From: Microbacterium natoriense
GTDB taxonomy: Bacteria > Actinomycetota > Actinomycetes > Actinomycetales > Microbacteriaceae
Length of the DNA: 64,000 bases
Assembly (NCBI RefSeq): GCF_030816295.1
Contig: NZ_JAUSXV010000001.1
Location: 1,116,001 to 1,180,000, forward strand
Direction: 5' to 3'
This document shows positions 1-9,390 of this stretch, one piece after another. A program made the translations under genes and the position numbers. Numbering within the stretch: position 1 is the stretch's first letter; every line of letters begins with the position of its first letter. Under the pieces are notes generated by a model, which saw nothing but the letters and a program-made list of their open reading frames with translations, ran no database searches and had not been told where the DNA came from.

Positions 1-660
1 TCGGGCCTCACCAACGGCGCGAGCTACACCGTCGAGGTCAGGGGCGTGGCGTCCGTGAACGGCTCGACCTACTCGGGCGCCCCGTCGAACGCGGCGACCG
101 CTGTGCCCTTCGGCGTGCCCTTCGCGCCGACGGCGAAGGCGCAGAACCTCGGCACCCAGGTGAAGCTCTCGTGGGACGCCTCCGGATCTGACAACGGCCG
201 TCCCATCTCGGTCGTGCAGATCAGCGTCGACGACGGCGCCTGGACGAACGTCGGAATGAGCGGCTCGCGCACGGTGGGCGACGGCTACAAGCAGACCCAC
301 AGCATCAAGGTGCGCGCGCAGGACTCCGAGGGGCAGTGGTCGCCGGTCGCCTCCGATTCGGCACGGACCAACGACCCGCCGGCCGAGGTGCTGAGGACCG
401 AGAAGGGCGCGTCCGGATCATGGCCCGACTGCGGATCGTCGTCCTGCGCCAGGGTGCGTCTCACGGTCTCGAACTTCGCGAACCCCGGAAGCTATCACCT
501 GGCCTGCGACGACGGCGGTCGATGGGGAGGCTCGCAGGCTCAGCACGTGCCCGCCAACGGCAGCGTCGACCTGAACTGCTACTACGGCTATCCCGGCAAC
601 ACGGTCCGCGTCTACATCAAAGAGCTCGACAGATACGCCACGGCGCTGGTCTGGTACTGA
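1..660 (+). CDS. Fibronectin type III surface protein, C-terminal part (5' truncated)
   Basis: The reading frame is open from base 1, so this is the tail of a longer protein; the GTG at 46 is internal. The visible part starts in the last strands of one FN3 domain ([15 protein letters not shown]), followed by a complete FN3-like domain (about codons 37-115, with KLSWDAS and [10 protein letters not shown]). It ends in a small domain with four cysteines (CGSSSC, HLACDD, LNCYYG) that could form disulfides outside the cell. No membrane segment or sorting signal is seen at the C-terminus. It lies 40 bp ahead of a MoxR gene on the same strand, so it is probably the first, surface-exposed product of the following operon. 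The exact ligand is unknown. Confidence 0.8.
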   Translation, partial: SGLTNGASYTVEVRGVASVNGSTYSGAPSNAATAVPFGVPFAPTAKAQNLGTQVKLSWDASGSDNGRPISVVQISVDDGAWTNVGMSGSRTVGDGYKQTHSIKVRAQDSEGQWSPVASDSARTNDPPAEVLRTEKGASGSWPDCGSSSCARVRLTVSNFANPGSYHLACDDGGRWGGSQAQHVPANGSVDLNCYYGYPGNTVRVYIKELDRYATALVWY

Positions 661-700
661 CGCTCACCGACTCCCACACGAGAACAGGAACACGATCCCC

Positions 701-1672
701 ATGACAATGACCCCTGAGCAGGCGACCTGGTTCCAGGGAACCTTCACCCGTCTCGTCGACAACGTCGACAAGGCCGTGCAGGGCAAGCGCGAGGTCGTCG
801 CGCTCGTGCTCTCCGCGATGCTCGCAGAGGGGCACGTGCTGCTGGAGGACGCTCCCGGCACCGGCAAGACGAGCCTCGCCAAGGCGCTCGCCTCCACCGT
901 GCAGGGCACCAGCGCCCGCATCCAGTTCACGCCCGACCTGCTGCCGTCCGACGTCACCGGCGTGACCATCTACGACCAGCAGCAGCATCGCTTCGAGTTC
1001 CACAAGGGACCGATCTTCGCGTCGATCGTGCTCGCCGACGAGATCAACCGCGCCTCGCCGAAGACCCAGTCGGCGCTCCTCGAGGTCATGGAGGAGTCAC
1101 GCGTCACGGTCGACGGCGTGACCCACGAGACCGGTCGCCCCTTCCTGGTGATCGCCACCCAGAACCCCATCGAGCAGGCGGGCACGTACAAGCTCCCCGA
1201 GGCGCAGCTCGACCGCTTCCTCATCAAGACCTCGATCGGCTACCCCGATCTGGCGATCACCGAGAGCATCCTCGCCGGAGCATCGGATCGCAACCCCTCC
1301 GCCGGCCTGACCGCCGTGATCACGACCAACGCGGTCGCCGACATGGCCGACCTGGGCGCGACCGTGCACGTCGAGCCCGCTGTGCTGCGCTACGTGGCCG
1401 AGCTCGCCGAGGCGACTCGCAAGGACTCGGGCGTGCGCCTGGGCGTCTCGGTGCGGGGCGCGATCGCGATGGTCCGCCTGGCGAAGGTCTGGGCGGCCAC
1501 GCACGGCCGTCACTTCGTCCTCCCCGACGACATCAAGACGCTCGCGCGCCCGGTGTGGCAGCATCGCCTGCTGCTCGACGCCGAGGCCGAGTTCGCCGGA
1601 ACCACCGGCGAGGTCGTCATCGCCCGCGTGCTCGACTCCGTTCCGGCACCGCAGGCGCGAACGGCGGCATGA
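701..1672 (+). CDS. MoxR family AAA+ ATPase
   Basis: This is a 323-residue cytosolic AAA+ ATPase of the MoxR branch, a family that acts as a chaperone for assembly or activation of partner complexes. Visible motifs are Walker A (APGTGKTS, residues 51-58), Walker B (IVLADE, about 109-114), sensor 1 (IATQNP, about 151-156) and the arginine-bearing LDRFL (about 170-174). Length and motif order match the family. The stop overlaps the ATGATG start of the DUF58 gene, which implies translational coupling. MoxR-DUF58-transglutaminase is a recurrent gene trio; here it is fused into a type VII secretion locus, so a role in maturing a secretion or cell-wall complex is inferred. Confidence 0.96.
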   Translation: MTMTPEQATWFQGTFTRLVDNVDKAVQGKREVVALVLSAMLAEGHVLLEDAPGTGKTSLAKALASTVQGTSARIQFTPDLLPSDVTGVTIYDQQQHRFEFHKGPIFASIVLADEINRASPKTQSALLEVMEESRVTVDGVTHETGRPFLVIATQNPIEQAGTYKLPEAQLDRFLIKTSIGYPDLAITESILAGASDRNPSAGLTAVITTNAVADMADLGATVHVEPAVLRYVAELAEATRKDSGVRLGVSVRGAIAMVRLAKVWAATHGRHFVLPDDIKTLARPVWQHRLLLDAEAEFAGTTGEVVIARVLDSVPAPQARTAA

Positions 1673-2934
1673 TGACCACGGAGGCACTCGAGGCGTCGCC
1701 TGCGCCGACCACCCGCGACGCCGGCTGGCGCGACATCGCGGCGGTCATCGGCGCGCGGCTCCTCGCGCGCCTTCGCAGGATCACGGCGGCGATCCGTCCA
1801 CTCGCCTGGGTGCTGATGGCCCTCGCCGTGGGCTTCTGGATCATCGGGCAGATCGGCGGCTGGGCGGAGTTCACGTTCGCGGCCGTGGTGATCGCGATCA
1901 CCGTCGTGCTGTGCGCGCTGTTCCTGATCGGACGCACTGCCTACGACGTGTCGCTCGATCTGGCGCGCACGCGTGTCGTGGTCGGAGAACGCGCGATCGG
2001 AGCCCTGAAGCTCGCGAACCGCGGGACCAGGGCCATCCTGCCCTCGCGCGTGGTGCTGCCCGTCGGCGCCGGCCGTGGCGAGTTCGGCATCCAGCGCCTC
2101 GCCCCGGGGGAGGAGGCCGAAGAGCTGTTCACGATCCCGACGCAGAAGCGGGGCGTCGTGAAGGTCGGCCCGGTGAGCGTCGTCCGCGGCGACCCGCTGG
2201 GCCTGTTCGAGCGGGCCCACCACCGGGACGATCCGGTGGATCTGTTCGTGCACCCGCGGACCATCCTGTTCGACGGTCAGTCGCTCGGATACCTGCGGGA
2301 TCTCGAAGGGCTTCCTGCCACCGACCTCTCGCGCGACGACGTCTCCTTCCACGCTCTGCTCGAGTACCAGCCCGGCGACGACCTGCGCCACGTGCACTGG
2401 AAGTCCACGGCGCGCACCGGCACCCTGATGATGCGCCAGTACGAGGAGACGCGCCGTTCGCACTTCGTGATCGGCCTGTCGCGCGCGGCCTCGGAGTACG
2501 CGACGCCCGAGGACTTCGAACTCGCGATCTCGGCGGCAGGGTCGATCGGACTGCGGGCGATCCGCGACTCGCAGCGGGTCGACGTGCGCGTGCAGGGCCG
2601 TGAGCTCCCCTCCGGCACAGGCAAGCAGCTGCTCGACTCGCTGTCGGCCGTCAAGAACTCGCGCCCGCGCCGCGGCGGCATCGACGAGCTCGCCGGCGTG
2701 CTCGCGAGGACCATGCCGCTCGCCAGCGTCGTGGTGCTCATCTGCGGCTCGAAAGTCCGCAGCGACGATCTGCGCATGGCATGCTCGCGGTTGCCCTTCG
2801 GCGCCAGAGTGCTCGCGGTGGTCGCGGATCGCACCGCGACGACGCCGGGACTGCGGCGGATCGGAGACGCCGATGTCGTGACCATCGGCGCGCTGGAACA
2901 GATCCCCCTCGCCCTGCAGAAGGTGCTCGCATGA
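1669..2934 (+). CDS. DUF58 domain membrane protein
   Basis: The start is taken as ATG 1669, overlapping the MoxR stop by 4 bp. The 421-residue product has two adjacent membrane segments (about residues 44-62 and 68-88) and then a cytosolic or extracellular domain. That domain contains the DUF58 signature (GDDLRHVHWKSTARTG, around 236-251), which precedes a von Willebrand A-like fold in this family. DUF58 proteins are habitual partners of MoxR ATPases, but their biochemical role is not settled. The stop overlaps the next ATG by 4 bp, so all three genes are likely translated as a unit. Confidence 0.93.
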   Translation: MMTTEALEASPAPTTRDAGWRDIAAVIGARLLARLRRITAAIRPLAWVLMALAVGFWIIGQIGGWAEFTFAAVVIAITVVLCALFLIGRTAYDVSLDLARTRVVVGERAIGALKLANRGTRAILPSRVVLPVGAGRGEFGIQRLAPGEEAEELFTIPTQKRGVVKVGPVSVVRGDPLGLFERAHHRDDPVDLFVHPRTILFDGQSLGYLRDLEGLPATDLSRDDVSFHALLEYQPGDDLRHVHWKSTARTGTLMMRQYEETRRSHFVIGLSRAASEYATPEDFELAISAAGSIGLRAIRDSQRVDVRVQGRELPSGTGKQLLDSLSAVKNSRPRRGGIDELAGVLARTMPLASVVVLICGSKVRSDDLRMACSRLPFGARVLAVVADRTATTPGLRRIGDADVVTIGALEQIPLALQKVLA

Positions 2935-5337
2935 CCGCCCCCGCCACCGCACCCGCGGCGCTGCCGCTGCGCCGCTGGATCCTCGACCTCGCCGCCGCCG
3001 CGGTGCTCACCGCGGTCGCGATGACCGGATTCTGGACGACGTTCGCCGGCCCCTCCTACCTTCCCGCCGTCGTCGGCGGCATACTCCTGGGGCTTGCGAT
3101 CGCCGCGGTCGCGGCCTGGCGCCGCTGGGGCATCCTGATCATCACCGGGCTGACCGTCGCGGCGTACTTCGTGTTCGGCGGGGCTCTCGCCCTGCCGCAC
3201 ACCGCGTTCCTCGGGTTCGTTCCGACGATCGACACGCTTCAGAAGCTCGCTCTGGGCACCGTCACCTCGTGGAAGCAGATGCTGACCACGGTGGCGCCGG
3301 TCGCTGCTGCCGACGGCCACCTCATCGTGCCGTTCCTGCTCTCGCTCGTGGGCGCCGTGCTCACGGCATCCCTCGCCCTACGGCTGAGTCAGGTGGGCTG
3401 GGCGCTGATCCCCGCGGGCGTCGTCCTGATCCTCGCGATCGTTCTGGGGACCCCCGAGCCGGCCTTCCCGCTGGCTCAGGGCCTCGTGTTCGCGATCTTC
3501 GCCATCTCCTGGCTCGCGCTGCGTCAGCTGTGGGCGCCGCAGAACGCCGCCGTCTCGGTGAGCGAGGTCGACCCCGCCCGCGCGGCGTACATGCGCATGC
3601 GGAGACTGCTGGCGGGAGTCGCCGTGCTCGCGGTGGCCGGCGGTGCAGGGATCGCCTCCAGCGCGATCGCCCAGCCGGTTCAGCCGCGGCACGTGTTCCG
3701 CGATGTCGTGATCCCCCCGTTCAACATCCACGACTATCCGAGTCCCCTGCAGTCGTTCCGCAAGAACGTGCGCGACGAGTCCGAGGACACGCTGTTCACG
3801 GTGAGCGGCCTGCCCAAGGGAGCGCGCATCCGGATCGCGGTCATGGATCAGTTCGACGGCCAGGTCTACAACGTCACCGATGGCGGCCCCGGCTCCTCGA
3901 GCGCCTTCGCCCCGCTGCGCTCGAACATGTCGCCCGAGGCGAAGGGCGTCCCGGTGACGTTGAAGGTGGCCATCGAGGACTACAGCGGAGTGTGGATGCC
4001 GGATGCCGGCGCCGTCTCCCAGATCGACTTCACCGGCAAGCGCGCCGATGAGCTGCGCCGTTCGGGGTACTACAACAGCGACACGGGCACCGCTGTCGTC
4101 ACGGCCAAGCTCACCAGCGGCGACACGTACACGGTCGACACCGTGATCCCGGCGAAGCTCGACGACACGCAGCTCGCCGACGTCGACTTCGGCAAGGTCG
4201 CGCTGCCCAAGCAGAGCAACGTGCCGGAGGAGCTGACCTCCCTCGCCGCCGAGACGGTCGCGGGAGCGGAGTCTCCGATCGAGCAGGTGCGGGCACTCGA
4301 GACCTTCCTCGCAGACGGCGGATTCTTCAGCCACGGCCTGGAAGGCGAGGTGCTCTCGCGCGCCGGGCACACCTCGGAGCGCATCTCGACGCTCATCGGC
4401 GGCGACCAGATGATCGGCGACGATGAGCAGTACGCGGTCGCGATGGCGCTGCTCGCTCGCGAAGTCGGCATCCCGGCCCGCGTCGTCATGGGCTACTACC
4501 CCGACGAGGACCAGGAGGGCGAGGCCGAGTTCGCGGCGACGGGCGATGACGTCCACGCATGGGTCGAGGTCAACTTCGAGGACATCGGCTGGGTGACGTT
4601 CAACCCGACCCCGCCGGAGGACAAGGTACCGAACGATCAGAACACCAAGCCCAAGGTCGACCCGAAGCCGCAGGTGCTGCAGCCGCCGCCCCCGCCGCAG
4701 GAACCGGTCGACCTGCCGCCGACGCTTCCCGACGACCGCAAGGGCGACGACGAGACCTTCAACCTCGCCGCCCTGCTCGGCTTGATCGCTGCGATCGGCG
4801 GGACCGCACTCGGCGTGATGGCCCTGCTCGCGTCGCCGTTCATCGTGGTCGGAGCGTGGAAGGCGGCGAAGCGCCGCACACGCCGCAACGCCGCTCGGAC
4901 GGCGGATCGGATCACCGGCGGGTGGGACGAGCTCACGGACCGCGCGATCGACTACGGCGCGCGGCTCGCGCCGGGCGGCACCCGCGCCGAGGAGGCGGCG
5001 ACCCTCGCCGCGTCCCCTCCCGATCCCCGCTGTCACGGCTCTCGCGGACCGCGCGGACGCCGAGGTGTTCGGCCCCTCCGAGCCGACACCGGCCCAGGTC
5101 GACGAATTCTGGGCCGAGGTCGACGGGATCGTCGGAGGCCTCGGAAAGGATGCCGGGTTCTGGAAGCGCCTGCGCGCTCGCCTCAACCTGCGTTCCCTGA
5201 TCGGCGGGACGGCCGTCGCCAACAGCATGCAGAATCTGAAGGATGCCGCAGCCGCGCGGGTTCGCCGTGAACCTGGCACGATCAAGGGCAGCAGCCGCAC
5301 GAAGACGTCCACCTCAGCCGAGAGCGAGACCCCATGA
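2931..5337 (+). CDS. Transglutaminase-like membrane protein, frameshifted near its 3' end and lacking the catalytic Cys
   Basis: The start is ATG 2931, overlapping the DUF58 stop. About six N-terminal membrane segments are followed by an external transglutaminase-like domain (about residues 410-560), a proline-rich linker, one more membrane helix (about 610-640) and a cytosolic tail. The family needs a Cys-His-Asp triad. Here the Cys position reads GDDEQYA (D498), the His is kept (VHAW, H542) and the Asp is Asn (FNPT, N558). No cysteine occurs anywhere in the protein. As written, the frame runs into low-complexity Arg-rich sequence and stops at 5270. Moving by one base at the CCCC run 5014-5017 restores a plausible tail that ends at 5337 in a 4-bp overlap with the next ATG, giving about 801 residues. 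Confidence 0.85.
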
Positions 5338-6899
5338 CTGAGCCAGCGATCGACAGCATCGCGCCGATCTCGCGGCGTGCGGTCGCCTATCTGATCGATG
5401 CGCTCATCGCCGGAGGGGTCGCGATCGTCGCGGCGGTGATCGTCGGAGTGATCGCGGGGACCTCCGGGTCGTTCGAGGCGATGCTGATCCTGTTGTCCAT
5501 CGGCTACGGAGCGCTGCTGCTCGTGCTCCTGGGCTGGCTGCTCGTGTACACGGCCATGCAGGCGAAGTCCGGATCCATCGGCATGCGCGCGCAGGGCGTG
5601 CGCCTCGCGTCCGCCGAGGACGGGATGCCGGTGGGATTCGGCCGTGCTCTGCTGCGCAACGTCGTGTTCGGCGTATCGGGCTGGATCATCGTCGGCTACT
5701 TCACGCCGCTGTTCGACAGCTCAGGACGCTTCCAGGGCTGGCACGACCGTGTGGCGAAGGCCGTCGTGCTCGACGCGCGAAAGAGCCCGCTCCCTGTCGC
5801 CGTGCCCGACTTCGGCCCGGCACCCGCGACGACGGCCGTTCCGATCCCGCAGGGGATGCCGGGGATCCCGGGGATCCCGGGGATCCCCGCCCCCGGGGGC
5901 GTGCAGGGCGGGTTCACGACACCGTCCACTGGCGCGTTCGCGTTCGCGGACGCACCGGCGCCGAGCGCTGTCGGTGCCCCGGTCGCCCCTCCCGCCCCGG
6001 TCGCGCCTCCCGCTCCGGTAGCGCCGCAGGTTCCTCCCGCGCACGGCGTGCCGCCGGTGCCGATCGTTCCTCCGGGGCCGGTTCCGCCGCCCGCACTGGG
6101 TCAGCCGCAGTCCGCCGGCGTGCAGCCGTACTCTGCGCCGCCGGTTCACGACGCGGGGACGCCGAGCGCTCCGACGCCCCCGGCGTACCAGGCTCCTGCC
6201 GTGCTTCCGGCAGCTCCGGCCTACACGCCCCCGACTCCGCAGGCTCCTGCCGCCTACACGCCCCCGGTCGCATCCGCACCCGCGGGCGGCGACTCGCCCA
6301 TCGCATACGTGCCCGGGGTCGCGCCCGCGGGCGCGATCGTCCACCCGCCGCAGTCCGCCGACTCGGAGACCGATCCCGAGCTGTACGAGACCCTCATCCA
6401 GAAACCGGCGCCGGCACAGCCCGAACCCGCGGCTCCCGTGGCGCCCGCGACTTCCTGGGTGCGTTCGGGGCCGGATGCCGGAGCGCATCCGGTGCTTCCC
6501 GCATCCGCGGCTCCGGTCGACGCCCCTCTCGATCCCCACGAAGCCGAGATCGAGGCGACACGCATCAGCATTCCCGGGCACGGCCTCGTGTTCACCTGGG
6601 ACGACGGCGCGCGCATGACAGTGACCCGTCGAACGATCTTCGGCCGCAACCCCGCGCCCGAGGCAGGCGCCGTGCTGGTGACGGTTCGCGACGAGACGCT
6701 GTCGTTGTCGAAGACCCATTTCGAGGCCGCCGCCGATGTGTCGGGGGGATGGGTGCTTGATCGGCACTCGACCAACGGCATGACGATCGTGCGCGACGGG
6801 CAGCGCATCGCCTGCCCGTCCGGGCAGCGGGTGCCCGTGCGTCTGGGAGACGCGATCGAGATCGGCGACCGCATCGTCGTGATCGGCGGCTACGCGTGA
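5334..6899 (+). CDS. RDD-FHA membrane protein
   Basis: This 521-residue protein has three parts. An N-terminal RDD domain carries two to three membrane helices (about residues 10-150; begins SRRAVAYLIDALIAGG). A long Pro/Ala-rich linker follows (about 155-410) and contains a short PGIP repeat. The C-terminal forkhead-associated domain (about 424-521) has FGRN, LSKTHF and the STNG loop expected for phosphothreonine binding. FHA domains read Ser/Thr kinase phosphorylation, and a kinase and phosphatase lie just downstream. It overlaps the genes on both sides by 4 bp. A membrane-tethered phospho-reader for the kinase is the likely role; the RDD function is unknown. Confidence 0.92.
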   Translation: MTEPAIDSIAPISRRAVAYLIDALIAGGVAIVAAVIVGVIAGTSGSFEAMLILLSIGYGALLLVLLGWLLVYTAMQAKSGSIGMRAQGVRLASAEDGMPVGFGRALLRNVVFGVSGWIIVGYFTPLFDSSGRFQGWHDRVAKAVVLDARKSPLPVAVPDFGPAPATTAVPIPQGMPGIPGIPGIPAPGGVQGGFTTPSTGAFAFADAPAPSAVGAPVAPPAPVAPPAPVAPQVPPAHGVPPVPIVPPGPVPPPALGQPQSAGVQPYSAPPVHDAGTPSAPTPPAYQAPAVLPAAPAYTPPTPQAPAAYTPPVASAPAGGDSPIAYVPGVAPAGAIVHPPQSADSETDPELYETLIQKPAPAQPEPAAPVAPATSWVRSGPDAGAHPVLPASAAPVDAPLDPHEAEIEATRISIPGHGLVFTWDDGARMTVTRRTIFGRNPAPEAGAVLVTVRDETLSLSKTHFEAAADVSGGWVLDRHSTNGMTIVRDGQRIACPSGQRVPVRLGDAIEIGDRIVVIGGYA

Positions 6900-7705
6900 C
6901 GCCGGGGCTGGTCGTCACGACAGGATCGGCGACGCACACCGGCCTCCGCCGCGCCCTGAACGAGGACTCCTACCTGGCCGACGCTCCCGTGTTCGTGGTC
7001 GCCGACGGCATGGGCGGGCACGAAGCGGGCGAGCGCGCGAGCGCCACCGTGATCGAGGAGTTCTCGAAGTACCTCGGGCGCGCATCGCTCGAGCTCGACG
7101 AGGTGCGCGTGGCCCTGGAACGGGCCCGTCACGGGGTCGAGCACCTGTCGACCACCGGCAACGGACGCGCAGGCACCACGCTGAGCGGGGTCGTCGTCGC
7201 GTCCGTCGACGGCATGGGGTACTGGCTGGCGATCAACATCGGCGACTCGCGCACCTACCGCCTCGCCGACGGCGAGCTCGAGCAGATCACGGTCGACCAC
7301 TCGGTCGTGCAGGAGCTGATCGAGGCGGGCGAGCTCACGGCCGAGACCGCGGCGACCGACCGCCGGCGCAACATCATCACGCGCGCCATCGGCGCGAGCA
7401 GCACGGGAGACGCCGACTACTGGCTGTTCCCGGCCGAGCTGGGAGATCGGATGATGATCTGCTCCGACGGACTCACGTCGGAACTCGGCGACGACCGCAT
7501 CCGCGAGATCCTGACCGGTGTCACGGATCCGCAGCAGGCCGCCGAGGCGCTGGTGGCGGAGGCGCTGCTCGCGGGTGGGCGCGATAACATCACCGTCGTG
7601 ATCGCGGATGCGGTGCAGGTGGCATCGCGGCCGGGTGCTCCGCGCGAGACCGACGACATCGACATGGACACACGTCCACGTGAGGCAGCAGGAGGGGTTC
7701 GCTGA
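6896..7705 (+). CDS. PP2C-family protein Ser/Thr phosphatase
   Basis: This is a 269-residue soluble PPM/PP2C phosphatase starting at GTG 6896, overlapping the upstream stop. Metal-binding and core motifs are all present: NEDSYL, VADGMGGHEAG, INIGDSRTY, MICSDGL and GGRDNITVVI. It should remove phosphates from Ser/Thr residues with Mn or Mg. It sits between two FHA proteins and two genes before a receptor-type kinase, so it is the probable antagonist of that kinase. The next ATG overlaps its TGA by one base. Confidence 0.96.
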   Translation: MTPGLVVTTGSATHTGLRRALNEDSYLADAPVFVVADGMGGHEAGERASATVIEEFSKYLGRASLELDEVRVALERARHGVEHLSTTGNGRAGTTLSGVVVASVDGMGYWLAINIGDSRTYRLADGELEQITVDHSVVQELIEAGELTAETAATDRRRNIITRAIGASSTGDADYWLFPAELGDRMMICSDGLTSELGDDRIREILTGVTDPQQAAEALVAEALLAGGRDNITVVIADAVQVASRPGAPRETDDIDMDTRPREAAGGVR

Positions 7706-9390
7706 TGCAGACGATCTACCGACCGGGACAGTGGTACCTGATCGTGATTCCGGGCGCGCTGGTCGCGTTGCCGCCGGATGTGCCCAGCGACATCGTCTCG
7801 CGGCTGTGGGACCAGCTTCCGTCCGAGAAGACGCTGGCGAGCGTCGTCGACGTGCTGACGACTGCGGCCGGGGGCTCGTTCGTCGCCCTGCCGCCGTTCG
7901 TCGCCGCCGTGGCCGAGGGCACCGACGTGCGCATCGCATTGCGCGGTGGCGTCGTCGCCCGCGTCAGCAGCGGGACGGATGCCGAGTACGAGTTCTCCGG
8001 TGCCGAGGTGACGACGTGGAGCGAGCGTTTCATCGCCGGCGCCACGCGCATCGAGATCACGGTGGAGGAGACGGATGCCGCCTCCGCTCTGCCTGTGCAG
8101 AGCGGCATCGTCTGTGCCGCCGCGGTGAGCGCAGAGCTCGAGGCGAGCGACGCCGCACCGATCGTCGCCGTGCTGGGCCCTGCGCCGCGCATCGACGAGA
8201 TCGAGGCGGGCGCATCGGCCGCGGCTCTCGGAGGAGGCCCTGCGCCGGCGCTGGCTCTGTTCGGGGTGCCGTCGGCGCCTCATGTCGACGACGTGCCCGA
8301 TGCTCCGCTCGCCGTCTCGCCCGGGGGGCTTCCTGCTGTCGTGGTCGCGCCCGTCGTGATCCCGTCCGCCGACCTCCCGTCTGCCGACCTCCTCTCCGCC
8401 GACCTTCCGTCGGCCGAGCGACACCTCGACTCGTCGGAGACCGCTCAGGAGGAGTCCCCGCGAGACGAAACGCCCGCAGCAGGCCTCGACGACGGGGCAG
8501 AGAGCTCCGAACCGACGCCTGACGACGAATCGGCGGCGTCCGAGTCCGTGGCAGCGGAGCCGGAGGCCCCGAAAGAGGCGGTCCTGCCCGTCGAGACGGC
8601 TCCTTTCGACCTCCCGCCCGTCGCAGCTGCGGACGAGGACTCCCTGGTCGCCGAGCGAGGGGAGCGGGACGAAACGTCCGTGTCCGACCTCGAGGCAGGG
8701 GAGGAGTCGCTGCCCTCGTCGCCCGACGAGGCGGAGCACGACGCCTCGCTCGACGACAACGGCCTCGACGAGCACACCTGGGAGCCCCCGGAGCAGACGT
8801 TCGCTCCGGCCGGCGATGCTCCGGCCAGCGACATCGACGAGTTCGAGCAGCTCTTCGGCGAGACGCTGCATTCCGGATCCGCTCAGCCTGCCGGGCCCGC
8901 TGTTCCGCCCGTGATCCCGCCGCTGCCGGGTGCCGACCTTGGTGACCACGACGGCGCGACGATCTCGACATCCGAGCTCGCAGCGCTCCGCCAGCGGCGC
9001 GCGACATCCGACGAGACAGCCACTCAGGTGATTCCGGTCGTGCCCGGCTCGGCCGGTCGCATCACGGTCTCGACAGGTCAGGTCGTCGAGCTCGACCGCA
9101 CGGTGATCATCGGACGCCGCCCGCGCTCGACTCGCGCGAGCGGCGACAGCATGCCGCACCTCGTCGCCGTCGAGAGCCCGCAGCAGGACATCTCTCGCAA
9201 CCACCTCGAGGTGCGCCCCGAGGCCGGATCCGTCGTCGTGATCGACCTCCACACGACCAACGGCTCCACGCTGCTGCGCCCTGGCGCCGACCCCGTCCGT
9301 CTGCACCCCGGCGAGCAGACCCTCGTCCTGTCCGGCGATGTCGTGGATCTGGGAGATGGAGTGACCATCGTCTTCGAGGGCCTTTCGTGA
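7705..9390 (+). CDS. FHA domain protein with acidic linker
   Basis: The 561-residue product starts at ATG 7705. The N-terminal 130 residues form a conserved-looking globular region without a family I recognise. A long acidic Glu/Asp/Ala/Ser/Pro-rich and probably disordered stretch follows (about 145-440). The C-terminal FHA domain (about 453-561) carries IIGRRPR, ISRNHLEV and HTTNGS, the residues expected to hold a phosphothreonine. No membrane segment is evident, so it is probably a cytosolic adaptor. Its stop overlaps the GTG start of the kinase, which fits a kinase-substrate or scaffold pair. Confidence 0.9.
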   Translation: MQTIYRPGQWYLIVIPGALVALPPDVPSDIVSRLWDQLPSEKTLASVVDVLTTAAGGSFVALPPFVAAVAEGTDVRIALRGGVVARVSSGTDAEYEFSGAEVTTWSERFIAGATRIEITVEETDAASALPVQSGIVCAAAVSAELEASDAAPIVAVLGPAPRIDEIEAGASAAALGGGPAPALALFGVPSAPHVDDVPDAPLAVSPGGLPAVVVAPVVIPSADLPSADLLSADLPSAERHLDSSETAQEESPRDETPAAGLDDGAESSEPTPDDESAASESVAAEPEAPKEAVLPVETAPFDLPPVAAADEDSLVAERGERDETSVSDLEAGEESLPSSPDEAEHDASLDDNGLDEHTWEPPEQTFAPAGDAPASDIDEFEQLFGETLHSGSAQPAGPAVPPVIPPLPGADLGDHDGATISTSELAALRQRRATSDETATQVIPVVPGSAGRITVSTGQVVELDRTVIIGRRPRSTRASGDSMPHLVAVESPQQDISRNHLEVRPEAGSVVVIDLHTTNGSTLLRPGADPVRLHPGEQTLVLSGDVVDLGDGVTIVFEGLS

